Shown: positions 21,025-31,899 of the stretch, piece by piece
How the letters are laid out: every line of letters starts with the position of its first letter
Position numbering within the stretch: position 1 is the stretch's first letter
Origin: Gnetum montanum
Taxonomy: Eukaryota; Streptophyta; Gnetopsida; Gnetales; Gnetaceae
DNA: 64,000 nt
Direction: 5' to 3'
Assembly (NCBI GenBank): GCA_015680685.1
Contig: MNCI01000828.1
Span: 21,271 to 85,270, forward strand
Notes under the pieces: model-generated
What the model saw: only the letters and a program-made list of their open reading frames with translations
What the model was told of the DNA's origin: nothing
Databases searched by the model: none
Position numbers and translations under genes: made by a program

Positions 21025-21610
21025 AAAATGTACTGTTATCCAAATAGGATAAAACGATATTGACCCTTACAAAACTTAAATATTGAATACACTCAGCATT
21101 TTTCTGTATCAGTTCTTGCAAGCCTGAGAAATATATTAAAGATGCAACATGAATATGAGATAGAAAAACTTGCAGCTTGCACGTATTATGACATTTTCAT
21201 ATTAAAAGAGTTCTTTGTTCTTTTTTCATTTTAAATTAACCTTATTACAGGCCCTACTGCAAAGCCAATGAAATATTTCAAAACGGAAAGGCCCATTTAC
21301 CATATTACAAATGAACGCATTCTCATGCAACATATAAAAATACAAAACTGTCAAAATCTGGATGTTCTAAAACTTTGTCCAGTACATTAACAATATGTTT
21401 CAATTAAATGCAATTGCGATGCATATGCCGCAGAAAACAAGCAGTAATTCCAGAAGATTCTTTATGGAGAATGAGAGGTAATCAGCTATAAGAAAGTAAA
21501 TTTATACCCAAAAAATGTAGGTAAATACAGAACATTGACACGACAGATTCACACAAAACATGGACAAGTAAGAAACCACCATAACCAAATGCATCCAAAC
21601 AAGTTCTTAC
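21025..21610. other. Intron sequence beside the LINE
   Basis: AT-rich; holds the right candidate target duplication of the LINE and the donor side (GTAAGA at 21605-21610, minus) of the R3H exon. Nothing else recognised. Confidence 0.5.
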
Positions 21611-21680
21611 CCGAGATAATTTTAAATTCAGAGTCCCAGTTGGTATTGACGTATGAGGAGTGCGCATCACTCTAACAATT
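21611..21680 (-). pseudogene. SQS1-like relic, R3H exon 3
   Basis: 70 bp from CATGCTCAG to donor GTAAGA. With the split Lys codon it reads KIVRVMRTPHTSIPTGTLNL then KLSR, matching the family (V.V.RT.HT..P......L.KL). Ends in phase 0, which fits the next exon at 16960. Confidence 0.85.
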
Positions 21681-21862
21681 CTGAGCATGTGGGAAATTAT
21701 AAATTAGAATAGATAATCAAAATTTAAATTGCAAAAATTGTCTTCGGTGCAATTACATCAAATTTGACTTAAACTTACCTACGCTATATATGACATAATA
21801 CTGCCTTCAGAAAAACTTTGAAATATTAAAACACAAAATAACATAGAAGCAAGGTCAATTAC

Positions 21863-21930
21863 TTCTTTTTTTTTTTGCCAGATCCTTGACTTACAGCCTT
21901 CAAACGATAAAATTTAGCAAGCTTGAAAAC
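21863..21930 (-). pseudogene. SQS1-like relic, R3H exon 2
   Basis: 68 bp after CTTTTGCAG; encodes VFKLAKFYRLKAVSQGSGKK, then Lys codons in an 11-A run, ending before GTAATT. The helix A.FY.L.S.....GSGK.R/K is the R3H core. An Arg common after GSGKK in relatives is Lys here; the homopolymer may have lengthened. Confidence 0.85.
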
Positions 21931-22607
21931 CTGCAAAAGAAATTGACCAACTCCTGAACACACCATACCTTTATTTTATATTTGAGTCTTCATTTCAACG
22001 TTTATTACCACTACCATAAGACATGTTTGAGACTTGAATTTTATTAATGAAATATGATACTTTCAGAGACTTCGGTTTTTCTATTCTCTAGTGAATACCT
22101 CCTCTTTGATTATTATTATTCTCTTCCTCTTTTCCCATTTTTTGTTAACCAGAATTCTTTATCCTATATTCTTTAAACACTGCACTGTATGTCAAGATCA
22201 GAAAATTCCATTCCTTGTATCCATTAGAATGATATCAAAATGTTGGAAAATGAATATCACTAACAGAATGGCATTTAGCAGTCGAACTCTTCAAAACTAG
22301 CAAGTGATTGGATTATTCCATGGTGCATTAGTATAACTCATACTGTTACTCCTACTAACTTAGTGGCTAATGCATTCTTAATCATGTTCCTTCTTTGAGG
22401 TTTATGATACTAACAACTTCCTATATAAACTCTAAATCATATAATTAAATAAATCTTCTTTCTACTGGTTCTAAAATTTCTAAAACATCTTAGTTTCCTT
22501 GAGCAGAAAAATGATATAAAAATTCCTGGTTAACTTGAAAATAAAATTGATAAAACAGATAGTGTGCAGCAAAAAATGGTCAAGGTATTCAAATACACTA
22601 GCAGCAC

Positions 22608-22682
22608 CCGTTTACAATCGCCACTGAGCATTGGCTCTAGCATCACCATATCAAAAGAATTTTTTATCAGTCTTTCCAAACT
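22608..22682 (-). pseudogene. SQS1-like relic, R3H exon 1
   Basis: 75 bp, phase 0 at both ends, after TTCTTTCAG. It encodes SLERLIKNSFDMVMLEPMLS then GDCKR, aligning with the family segment (LEQIV.D..D...F.PM.SRDC) at the start of the R3H domain. The donor (CGG before GTGCTG) is weak. Confidence 0.8.
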
Positions 22683-22819
22683 CTGAAAGAAAACACATTT
22701 AACTATTTTTCAGTAGATCATGGTATTAAAAATGAAAAGTAATATCAGATTACCAAAACCAAACACTCCTAAAAGTGTGACACTAAAATGATAAGCAAAA
22801 CTATTTATCCTTGATATAC

Positions 22820-22911
22820 CTGACTTATTGCCGATAGGTCAATTCCACGTTTAAGGGCTCTTTCCCTGCGCTTTGAAGCAATAACATCTTTGTTACGTCT
22901 TTTCTTCTCAC
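22820..22911 (-). pseudogene. SQS1-like relic, pre-R3H exon
   Basis: 92 bp between AG (22912-22913) and GT (22818-22819). It encodes EKKRRNKDVIASKRRERALK then RGIDLSAISQ, matching the plant family motif (K)RRER.L.RG.DL. No lesions seen. Confidence 0.85.
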
Positions 22912-24506
22912 CTATTACAACAATTTCCAAACAATCACATACACGACTTTTTGGGCCAATGCATTATCAGTGGGATCAGGGATATTTTCAACAAGAAACA
23001 GACTGGCAGAAAAACAATGCAGTTTCATATTACAAACTCTGAATTATAACCTAACGCAAACAGAAGCTCATGGGTTAAGCATGCCATTATCTGAAGTGCA
23101 AAAGCCACACATAGAATGAAGAACATGAGTTCTAAAACAATGGATACAAACAATTGCAGTATCAAACAACACTAGTGAAAACTAAGGAGAGAAAACATAA
23201 GTATGGTGATTCTTTAGATATCATTAATCATTTGCAAGATTTCTCAGATATCGTAGATTTAGTTTATACAATATAGATTGCCACTTTTGTTTTTCTTTTT
23301 CTGGTTCTCCAAAAAATACATAACACATTGTCTATATTTGTACTATTAGTTTTGTAGCCAAGTCGGCTACAGTTTAGCCTACTGGTTGATTCTCTTGCAT
23401 GAAAACTTCCACTCCTATTTGGGCAGTAAGGACACCATGACCAGTTAGAAAAAGAAACAAACAAAAAAGACGTAGTGAGTAAACCCAGTAGAAGGCAAAA
23501 TTATTTTACGTAATGTTGCAAAATTCTGGTTTGCATTGGACCTTACCACTTATATGAATATGAAGACAACAAAAGTGTTTTAAAAAATCACAACCAAGTT
23601 CTATCTGTTCATAATTGCGATAACTGAAACTTTTTGCCAAATTAATGAAACATAACTGATTTTACAGCTGAAATTCTCCACTATTTAAAAGCTTTTTCAA
23701 CTGACATTTTCACAAAAGCAGTATGACCAGCTTCTTTTTGAGAAATAACAATTTTTTGCAAAAACTTTTAAATAATTCATGCAAGGTTAAAAAAGCTAAA
23801 AAATTCCTAAATTGAAACTAAAGAAAAATGAACTGCTAACAAACAAACTAATAAAGTAATAAAAACGCAAAACAATATTTTTTTCTCATTTGCTTGTTCT
23901 TGTTGCAAGTTTCAACTCCCTACAATTCTCATCAAAGCTTTTTGAAAATTTTGAGATGCAGATTTTGTTTGAAATTACTATTAACGATAAAAGTTGAAAG
24001 TGATTAGGATGAAATACAATGTGTAATTGAAATGTCAGTGGACCAAAAAAATAGTGTACATTTTCACAATACATGTTAAAGGATATATGCTGATATTGTA
24101 GAGGCATAGATGGTTGCACATATAACGTCGTATGTACGTATGCATGTTTTAATTATGTTTATGTGTGTTAAATAGTTCTTTTTATTTTTATTTTGATATC
24201 TATAATCTGCCATTAAAAACATTCAGAAGTTTTTATTTTACATATTCCAGTTTTTTACACCAACATATTCATTCAATGTTATTGCAACCTTTTCAAGCAT
24301 CTGAAAGATTGTATTGCTAACCTTTTAATTTTTGGGTGAACTCCTCAAAATAGAGTAGTATGCATAACATTAGATAATTGGCTACAAAGAACATTCTTAG
24401 CATGTGATTTAGTCCTTTTTGTTTGGCAGTTAATTTGGATGATGCTGACATGGAACATATAGATAGTTGGCTACAAAGAACATTCTTAGCACAATTAGGA
24501 AGTTAC

Positions 24507-24693
24507 CTGGAATTCTCTTGTTCTTTGACTTTCGCATACTGCTAGAGAACGATTTAGTATCCCTATCAGTCCCATCTGATTCTGAACTGCTGCTATGGTC
24601 ACTGCCATCTTGTGCATCTCCAAATAATTTGAATGATTTAGAAGCAAAATGTGCATGTCCCCAACCTTGAGACTCACTATTGTTTTGGTAATC
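24507..24693 (-). pseudogene. SQS1-like relic, basic/Ser exon
   Basis: Acceptor TTTGTCTAG, then 187 bp encoding DYQNNSESQGWGHAHFASKS, a Ser/Asp-rich run and SMRKSKNKRIPG, ending at a consensus donor CCAG before GTAACT. It is read in a different frame from the long open frame overlapping it. The split Gly codon joins exactly to the exon at 22911. Confidence 0.75.
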
Positions 24694-24849
24694 CTAGACA
24701 AATGTTCAGAGTTATCAGGCTCACAACCAGTTTCTTCATGACTGCTTTGATAATCCATCATGTTTTCTGCATTCACATCCAACATCTCATCCTGGGATAT
24801 GCAGTTGTTGATATCTCTATTAACCAACCATTCAGCCTCCTTCAAATCT

Positions 24850-25563
24850 GAAAGTGACCCACCTATCCCTTCAAGGCAATCTTGAGCAATTTCTTCATCA
24901 ATTTCTGATGAAAAATCTTGACTTTCTGTTGATGAACTGTAAGATGACCCTGGCAGATAACTGGAATAATATATTTCTCCACTGGAATGCACTGATTTGC
25001 TAACACCACTGTTGTCTCCAATATCATGTAATGACGTACTGCAATCTTCATAATCTGAGATGGAATCACCATCATTATAAACCCTGACACCATCAATTAC
25101 CAAATATCCCTTAGCCTTATTTGAAGGCACACTTGCCTTCAGTTTTCCTTTCTTCTGTCTATAAGATTGTTTGCCACTGCTGTTGTTTGAGATTTCCATA
25201 CTATTCATAATGCTGGCATCTCCTTCAACTATAATTTCCATGTCAGCATCATCCAAATTAACTGCTGAAATGTCATGTATCAAAGTCTCTTCTACGTACC
25301 CCAAACCTGGCCTGTTTTCTGAAGCTAAATCACAGTCTGCACCGTCATGGAGAATAGAAGAATGAAATAAATCTTTGTAAGGAGCTATGTCAAAATAAAC
25401 TGCAGCACGATATTCTGTTGCTGAAAGGACAGTAACTGGTTTAGGCTGACTTCCTGCTGCTTCATTAGTTTTTAAATCTTGCTCCTGGACATTTTTAAAA
25501 TCATTTAGCCATATTCCTAAACCAAGTATCTCCTTTGTCACAGAGAGAGACATAAAATGGGCT
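24850..25563 (-). pseudogene. SQS1-like relic, large acidic exon
   Basis: Begins after an acceptor ACTTTTAG (25564-25571). The frame is open for more than 1 kb, past the likely exon end. Recognisable family segments: ATEYRAAVYFDIAP, NRPGLGYVEETL (the RGLGF-like motif), KGYLVIDGVRVYNDGDSISD, a Ser-rich stretch, SSEIDEEIAQDCLEGIGGSL and KEAEWLV. This region is acidic and probably disordered. The exact 3' end is uncertain: a donor such as TTG before GTTAAT near 24833 would fit the phase, or there is a frameshift instead of an intron. The intact frame suggests decay is recent or partial. Confidence 0.75.
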
Positions 25564-25739
25564 CTAAAAGTTAAAGCAAAACACAATTCTCATAAAGAAA
25601 AATAAGCAATCAAACATGTAAGAATACCAAAATAAATAAACACCAGGTTGAAAAGGATCATAAGTACAGTTTCAAAACAAAACTTCTTCTTAGCTCAGCT
25701 GCGAACTTTCAAAATTTTCAATTGAAAAATTGTAAACAA

Positions 25740-25920
25740 GAAAACTAATCGCTTTAATCAAAATGCAAGACTGAAGACATCAGCCCTTGAAACATGTGCA
25801 GGGTATTTATAACATACTGCATTGCCTTTAGGCATAATCACTTGTGCATTTTCATTTCTTTTTCTATCTCTCCTACATGTTAGCGTTTTGTCGGTGCTCA
25901 GCATAAATAAATATCATCAC
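25740..25920 (-). pseudogene. SQS1-like relic, N-terminal exon
   Basis: After an acceptor (TTGTTTGCAG, ending at 25921) a frame from an ATG at 25904 gives MLSTDKTLTCRRDRKRNENA, then MPKGNAVCYKYPAHVSRA. The GNAV.Y.YP motif is conserved near the N-terminus of this plant family. The donor is not resolved: GTATGT occurs within GNAVCY but using it would break the conserved motif. Two stops lie between acceptor and ATG, so the upstream part may be missing or decayed. Confidence 0.55.
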
Positions 25921-25924
25921 CTGC

Positions 25925-26400
25925 AAACAAAGAAAATTCAAGAAAAATGCATCATAGAATACAAGGGGTCTCTTCTCTCAGTGAAGAAAACCAAGAAGAA
26001 ATTTTAAAGCTAGAGTAAGGAAACATGAGGTATATATCATTCACAAAATAAGTAACAAGAAAGCCTTAACTGAGTGCATGATAGATTGTTTAAATGCAAT
26101 AAGAAAACAAAAGAAAATTTTAAATTATACTGGCCTCAAAACAACATTACCAGAGATCTAGGGGCAGGATAACTGAACTTTAAGCCACTGAAAAAGTGGT
26201 CTTGAATTATGGTCAAACCCACCAAATAACACGACTTATTAAAAAAGCAAAGATTATAGAGATCCCTCATTTTTATGTGTTGTCCATGCTGTCCAAATGA
26301 AGGAGACACTTCAGATTATTCTGTCAAACTGAAATATGCAACTAAGCAATGAACTGCTAAAAGATGGCATTCATGGAGGACTTGATGGATCCTGAGAAAA
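25925..26400. other. Unassigned stretch between SQS1-like relic and copy E
   Basis: AT-rich. No gene, LTR terminus or target duplication could be recognised, so the outer end of copy E is unknown. Confidence 0.5.
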
Positions 26401-27169
26401 GGGAGAGCATTCACCCAAACAGATCCGGTATTAATTCAGTTGCATCAAATCCTTATACTGTGCCTCTACTTCAATCAAGTTTCACAATTTCTCTATGAAT
26501 CCAAGAATTCCTCATGAAAGAATGTCAACATTGAAAGCTTTGGTCTACAAAGAGCTTGGGCTTCTTCATACTAATATTTTATGTAGTGATATTCCATGTA
26601 GAAAATATGCACAACCAATGAAGGAAAAGGTAGAATCCAGCTGGATAGGTGGTTTCAGGAAATATGGTATGCTATGCTATGGTGTGGATCTTGTTGCAGC
26701 CTCAGCTGGTTTCTCAACTTAATCCTTCTTTAGTGATATTTAGTGATATTGGCTTAGAAATTTCAGCATATGAGGCATTTTGGGATTTGCGAAGAACATC
26801 ACTAGTGTAGCTTAAAATCCCGGCTTGTCAGCACAATCTTCTGATAAGACAAGGGAATCATAGAGTGGGTTTCTCTGTCTTCTTCTTCTTGAACATTCTT
26901 TGTATCTCTAAAAATAGTAGATGAGTAATGTTCACTTGGAATTTCCCTATCAGAATATCACTTCTTCTAGCAGCATAGGTGGAAATCCAATGAAGCCTCT
27001 TTTCTTGAAAATGTGTTATGTTTGAATCTTGAAATAAATTTTCTCAATAGTGGACAATCTGCTATATTCTTTCTCAATGGTTCCATAGGCCCTCAATTCC
27101 TTGCATTTGTGTTGGACCTTATAGATGTCTAGGCTATATTGGCTCTGACATTTGGTATGTTTAATGTCT

Positions 27170-27637
27170 TTGCTATTGCTTCTACAAAGTATGGCACTAT
27201 GAATCCCTCGACTTTCACCATGGCATCATCTTGTTTATTCTCACAAAATTGATAGACTTCTTCCAAGTACTATTCATCGTTGCTTGAAATGGTGGGTCAT
27301 AAGGGAGAGGCTTGTAGTTGCTTGCTGACCTCTGCAGGTGAAAACTCTATAAAAGGTCCAAATTTGAGTTCCACTATGATAGTGGACATAATGAACTTTG
27401 CCTAAATTATTTGTAAGCACTCATTGAAGAGTGTGAGATGTTGTCCTTGTTTTGGAACAAGTGGGATAACAGCTTCTGCTTGCGTAGATTGTCTTGTCGC
27501 AAGCATGAGCTAATGGATGTTAGAAGAATGTGCCTCTTGCTCCACAAGAGAAGTTTGTTCTCCACCTCTTTCTCGAGGTCTTTTGTCCCAAGGTTGTGAT
27601 GGTCCTCAACTTTGAGTCTCTTTGGTGACATTTGCAA
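27170..27637 (-). pseudogene. ORF3 remnant of copy E
   Basis: An ATG at 27631 follows ATCATTGCAA, the counterpart of the splice-acceptor-like site of other copies with its AG changed to AA. The open frame begins MSPKRLKVEDHHNLGTKDLE. After a frame change, 27395-27175 reads ELKFGPFIEFSPAEVSKQLQ, ASPL, a stop, PTISSNDE, a stop, YLEEVYQFCENKQDDAMVKV and YFVEAIAKTL. This block aligns with copy D 56866-57083. Function unknown; no transmembrane segment or known domain recognised. Frames continue weakly to about 26400 (ELRAYGTIEKEYSRLSTIEK near 27070). Confidence 0.6.
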
Positions 27638-28043
27638 TGATAAAAAATTTTAAGATAATCCAAATGTTTCAAAAATCCTCTAATGGTTCATGTCCCTTCA
27701 TCAAATTTTGGGTTTCAATTAAAATCATTATTAATTATCAACTTTACTTTTCATTTGGATTACATAGTTAGAGAAATTCGTTATTTTGATAAAACCCTTT
27801 CTAAGAAAAACCCTTAGTTAAATAATTTCTAGTAATTAGAAAAAATTTTATCTTAATGACCTATCACAGTCTTCAATTTATTATTTAAGGCATGTTTGAA
27901 TGGTCATTTAGAAGGAAACATTAAGTTTATTATCTTATGTAAGATTAGCATGTGATCATCTTTTATTGTTCTTACCCTTACTTTGTTCTTCTAGGTGCTA
28001 GAAGATTCGTGGCACATTTTGCAAAAAGCTACATGCAATGCTT

Positions 28044-28066
28044 CCCCCTCTCCCCCCTCCCCACCC
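28044..28066 (-). other. G-quadruplex-capable G-run, copy E
   Basis: The plus strand has C runs of 5, 6, 4 and 3 separated by tct-type, single-t and single-a spacers, so the minus (element-sense) strand reads GGGTGGGGAGGGGGGAGAGG and onward. It is followed by two A-rich runs on the plus strand (28075-28098). It lies between the conserved post-pol block and ORF3. It could be a decayed purine tract; folding is predicted from motif only. Confidence 0.5.
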
Positions 28067-28659
28067 TCACCTTCCAAAAAAAAAAGAAAAAAAAAAGCCA
28101 TGACTAATTTGGTCAGTTTGTGAGCTAAAGGAAACATGAATTGCTTAAATTGGACTTGTAATAAGGAAGATATGGGGCTTTGAAGATTTGGAAGTTAGAA
28201 ACACAACATGAACTCCCAAGGCATGAAATGAGGAAATGAAAAATTTTTCTAATGGTCCAAATGTATAAATATAGATTTTTATAAGGGATATATCATAGAT
28301 ACGACATCATCGATGTGACATTGCAGGGACTAATATATTGTATCTATGATATCATCAGTAGTTTTTTCAAAATTTTTGCAAGTTTTAATGGAAAAATGAG
28401 CAACATAGATAGTCTGGAATGTGTGAAGATGATCCAAAGGGTTCTTGATCATAAATGATACTTAAAATAGAAGAATTAGTCATCAAAAGTATGTGAAAGA
28501 GGGAGTTTGGGCAAGGTAAGTTAATTAAGCTTTTTAGGAGATGGTTGATCAAAATTGCTAAACATATGAATAAATATATGTAGAGAAATAACAATGATTT
28601 TTTAAGTATTTAGGATGTACAAGATAATGTGGAATTGGTCATCAAGTATGAGATACAAG

Positions 28660-29300
28660 AGTTATATAAGTGGATCCTCCCCAAAGTAAGCTCATGCCTA
28701 TAACGCCCTTGTATAACCACACCTACAAGTGTCCATTGGCACTCAAGGAGTTGAATGTAAATCATACTTGTCTTCTAAGACACACATATTAGTATTGACT
28801 TAATAAGAAAATAACATTATATTATAAAAAACCATCAAATTATGATTATATATAACATTGAGGTGTAATGGTAGTAGTAAGGACTATAGAAAATGGAACA
28901 TGAGGTGTCTTACGATAGGCATAATGAATTTTATGTGTAATGCATAATTAAAATGATCATTAGCCTTTCTGTCTAAAATTCAACCCAAGTCCATACCACT
29001 TACCAATGACATCGCATTATAGCATCCTAGAACTAACAACCATAAGACTATCATAACTACAAGAAATATTATCACTTGGTAATGAAGTATAATGAAACAA
29101 TTTTATTGCTACATAGTTGATTTTAAAGAGGACTTGGCCATTGGACAAAGGAGTGCCTTTAAGTATGGATAACATGCCTTTCTAGCCCCATAACTAATGC
29201 GAGTTCAAGAAACCTTGAAATTTCTAAGAAGTTACCTACCTTTAGGCACAAGTAATATGTCTTTGTAGTGGAACCCCTAGGATTTTTTATTATGTGTATA
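28660..29300 (-). other. Conserved post-pol non-coding block, copy E
   Basis: Shares segments with copy C: CTCCCCAAAGTAAGCTCATG near 28677 (C: CTCCCCAAAGTAGGCCCATG near 40825) and TAACATGCCTTTC with CCATAACTAATGC near 29170-29200 (C: 41290-41323). It has no coding frame. Conservation despite general decay suggests a structural role in the element. Confidence 0.55.
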
Positions 29301-30049
29301 TATTAGATTATCACTATGTCAACCTTACCAAAGGACTGCCTTCAAACATGGGTAACATTGCTTTCCATTGGCATGGTAAGGTTACACTTATTTTAGAACA
29401 GACTTCCATTATTCATTAGAACTCAAGTAAACAATATAACTTAACAATAGGATAAGAATCATAGTAGTAGCTTTAGAGAATCCACAAATTCCCTTGATGT
29501 CACATGCTTTTCATTTCCAATTAGTTCTTCACTTTTTCATCCAAGTATAATGATCATTGGTTTATTTTAGTTTTATTATAAGAAGAATGTCATTATGACC
29601 ATGGTAAGACCTTCTTATTATTGGAAATGAGTGAATGAATGATGTGATCTCACTATATATATAGTTGGTCCTTTAATGATTTGATAACAAAGGATGAAAT
29701 TCTCATTATTTCAACTACATCTTGTTTATTCATTTAAACTTTATTATAAAAATCAATAAAAATATGTACATGAGAAATAATAAAATTATAGAAGAATGAG
29801 AAATAGGTAAGAATAAAAAAAATATAAAGAAATATTAAAACTTATAAAGAATTTGAAAGATGTTAAAGAATGGAAAATGATAAGAAATTTGGAAAGTATA
29901 ATAGAATATAAAAAATTAGTAAAGAATGTGAAAAATATAACAAAAAATGTAAAAAAAGTGTTTGGTGCCTAAGTGTAAAAATTAACACCCCCATCACTAT
30001 GTCAAAAGTGGAAACTTGGAAGATCAAATCAAACGAGCAATGAATGATC

Positions 30050-31100
30050 TAGTATTCAAGGTAGAGTCTTTGGAGTAGGGAAAGTCATCGAATGGTTTGA
30101 CTTGTTGGATATTGATGAGGATTAACCTCTATGGATTAGTTGGATTGTAAATTTGCATGGTGCCTAATTGGTATGTAGCATTGATAATATAGGGTCCTTT
30201 CCATAAAGTTTGGAACTTCACCTTTTATGGAACATGATTTGGATTATAATAAAGGACTCTATTTCCAGGCTTAATGGATACTTATCTAATTTTGGCATCA
30301 TGTCTTCATTTGAAATACATTTTATGGATTTCGTTACTCATTTGAGTTACTAATCGATTTTCATCTAAGAGATTAAGTTTTCGTTAATTATTCTTTTTAA
30401 GCTAAGTATAAGTCTAGGTCAAGTGTGCAAGCAGTTACAAGGGTATTTAATTCTTCCTAAGTTGGTAGAGTAGCCAAATTTCCATAAACTAATTTGCATG
30501 GTCAATATCCTATTGAAAGTTTCTAGGTTGATCAATATGCCCATAGAGCATCATTAAGTTTAGTGCTCCAGTTCCTCCTATATGTACTAATAATTCTAGT
30601 TAGTATTAATGTAATCTCTCTACTAATTACTTCAAATTGATTATTTACATGGGGATGATAACATGTAGTTACTTTATGGTTAACCCCAAGTTGTTACATT
30701 AGCTTTTTAAATGTAGATCCAATAAAATGAGGTCTATTATCTAATATTTACATTCCTAGTACTCCAAATTTATTCACCACGTGTTTTTAAAAGAATTTTG
30801 CAACTGTTGTGATTGTATAATCTTTAACTATAGTTGCTTCTACCCACTTCATACAATAATCAACAATCACAATAATATAAGAATTTTCATTCAACAAAAA
30901 TGTAATGGACCCCATAAAGTCAATTCCCCAAATGGCAAATGATTCCAATTTTTAGATCCACTATTGTGGTTCTTCATTTTTGGCTTTCAGTCCTCCATCC
31001 CTTCAGCATGTTTCATAAGATTGTGCAAATCAATGTGCATCCTTGAATATGATAGGTCAAAGTAACCAGCCATCATCAATTTTAGTGTTGTTCGTTGTCT
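30050..31100 (-). pseudogene. Integrase remnant, copy E
   Basis: Heavily decayed minus-strand frames show family landmarks: a C..C..DGG zinc region near 30990, a GIDFMGSI-like first Asp region near 30915, YYCMKWVEA near 30855, and the HG-type C-terminal segment. Many stops. Placed by colinearity with copies B and C. Confidence 0.6.
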
Positions 31101-31258
31101 TGTATAGTGACCACCACATGGTCCTTCATGCAAATCTTGTAGAAATTTTTGTTAATTTTCTTTTGGAATACACCATCATAGTAACCCATCTACACATATC
31201 TTATATAAATTCCTATTAATTTTCATGTATCATTTTACTTGATGGAGAACTGTTCTTT

Positions 31259-31780
31259 TTACTTTTTATCCCATTCATTAGGAAGCTCTTGTGTGATTAG
31301 ATATGTCATGTAATCAGCAATCCATGACTTTACTACTAAATCTACAGCCATTGTTATCTTTGTGAATAAATTTTCATTGGAAAATTGGTCTGATAATGGT
31401 TCTTCATTTTCTTGTGGTTCCCATCTTAATCTTGACAAGTGATTAGCTATAACATTTTTGATTTCTTTCCTGTCAATCACTATAATGTCAAATTCTTATA
31501 AGATGATGAGCCATCTTATCACTCTTAGACTTACTGTTGGTTTGTTCATTAGAAATTTGATGGCACTGTTGTCTATATGAACATAGAATACTTGAGCACA
31601 TAATGTCTAAACTTTTCAAGTGCATATAACATAGTCATAAGCTTTTTTTCTATACTGGTATAGTTAAGTTACGCTTCGATAATGCTTCAAATGGAATAGT
31701 GTATGTAATATGGCCATTTTTTTATCATCAAGTTGAATCAACACTACCTCCAATGCATATTTTGAAGCATAAGTCATAAT
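31259..31780 (-). pseudogene. RNase H remnant, copy E
   Basis: The frame from 31480 gives MIDRKEIKNVIANHLSRLRW, the family RNase H tail (copy B: MVDCKGVENVVVDYLSRLRW), then YMTYLITQELPNEWDKK. Upstream (31480-31780) are decayed DASKYALE and EKKLMTMLYALEKF-like segments holding the catalytic sites. Confidence 0.7.
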
Positions 31781-31899
31781 GTGGAACTGCTTAGATCAAT
31801 CCAAAGCTCAAAGGATTAGTATCTCAATTAGTTTTTATTTTATGCTCTCAAATGCTTTCTCACATTATTCTAACCACTAAAATGTTGTATCTTTCTTTG

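Larger units (their letters stand above)
16395..25920 (-). pseudogene. SQS1-like R3H/G-patch domain protein gene relic (multi-exon)
   Basis: A host gene, not a transposon. Eight minus-strand exon segments were found: about 25740-25920, 24850-25563, 24507-24693, 22820-22911, 22608-22682, 21863-21930, 21611-21680 and 16395-16960. Phases join cleanly from 24507 to 21611 and most junctions have GT/AG. The product matches the plant D111/G-patch plus R3H protein family (Arabidopsis At3g09850-like; related to yeast Sqs1, which works with the helicase Prp43): an acidic EIDEEIAQDCLEGIGGS segment, KRRERALKRGIDL, an R3H domain, then a G-patch. The last exon has stops and frameshifts, so it is probably a pseudogene, or a gene that has lost its G-patch. 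The large intron at 16961-21610 holds an L1 insertion; the intron at 22912-24506 shows nothing recognisable. The N-terminus is not fully seen. Family naming is from memory of conserved motifs. Confidence 0.8.

Noticed and set aside
24495-24650. C-terminal end of the 363-codon frame as real protein
   Set aside because: The family-matching protein in this stretch is read in another frame and ends at a consensus donor at 24507, so the long frame overruns the exon.
27407-27637. Upstream exon of the SQS1-like gene
   Set aside because: The reading continues into the block homologous to copy D ORF3, so it belongs to the retrotransposon.
28280-28357. Possible 3' LTR of copy E
   Set aside because: It has GATATC words and a TATA-like box but no purine tract or matching LTR end, so the border was not called.
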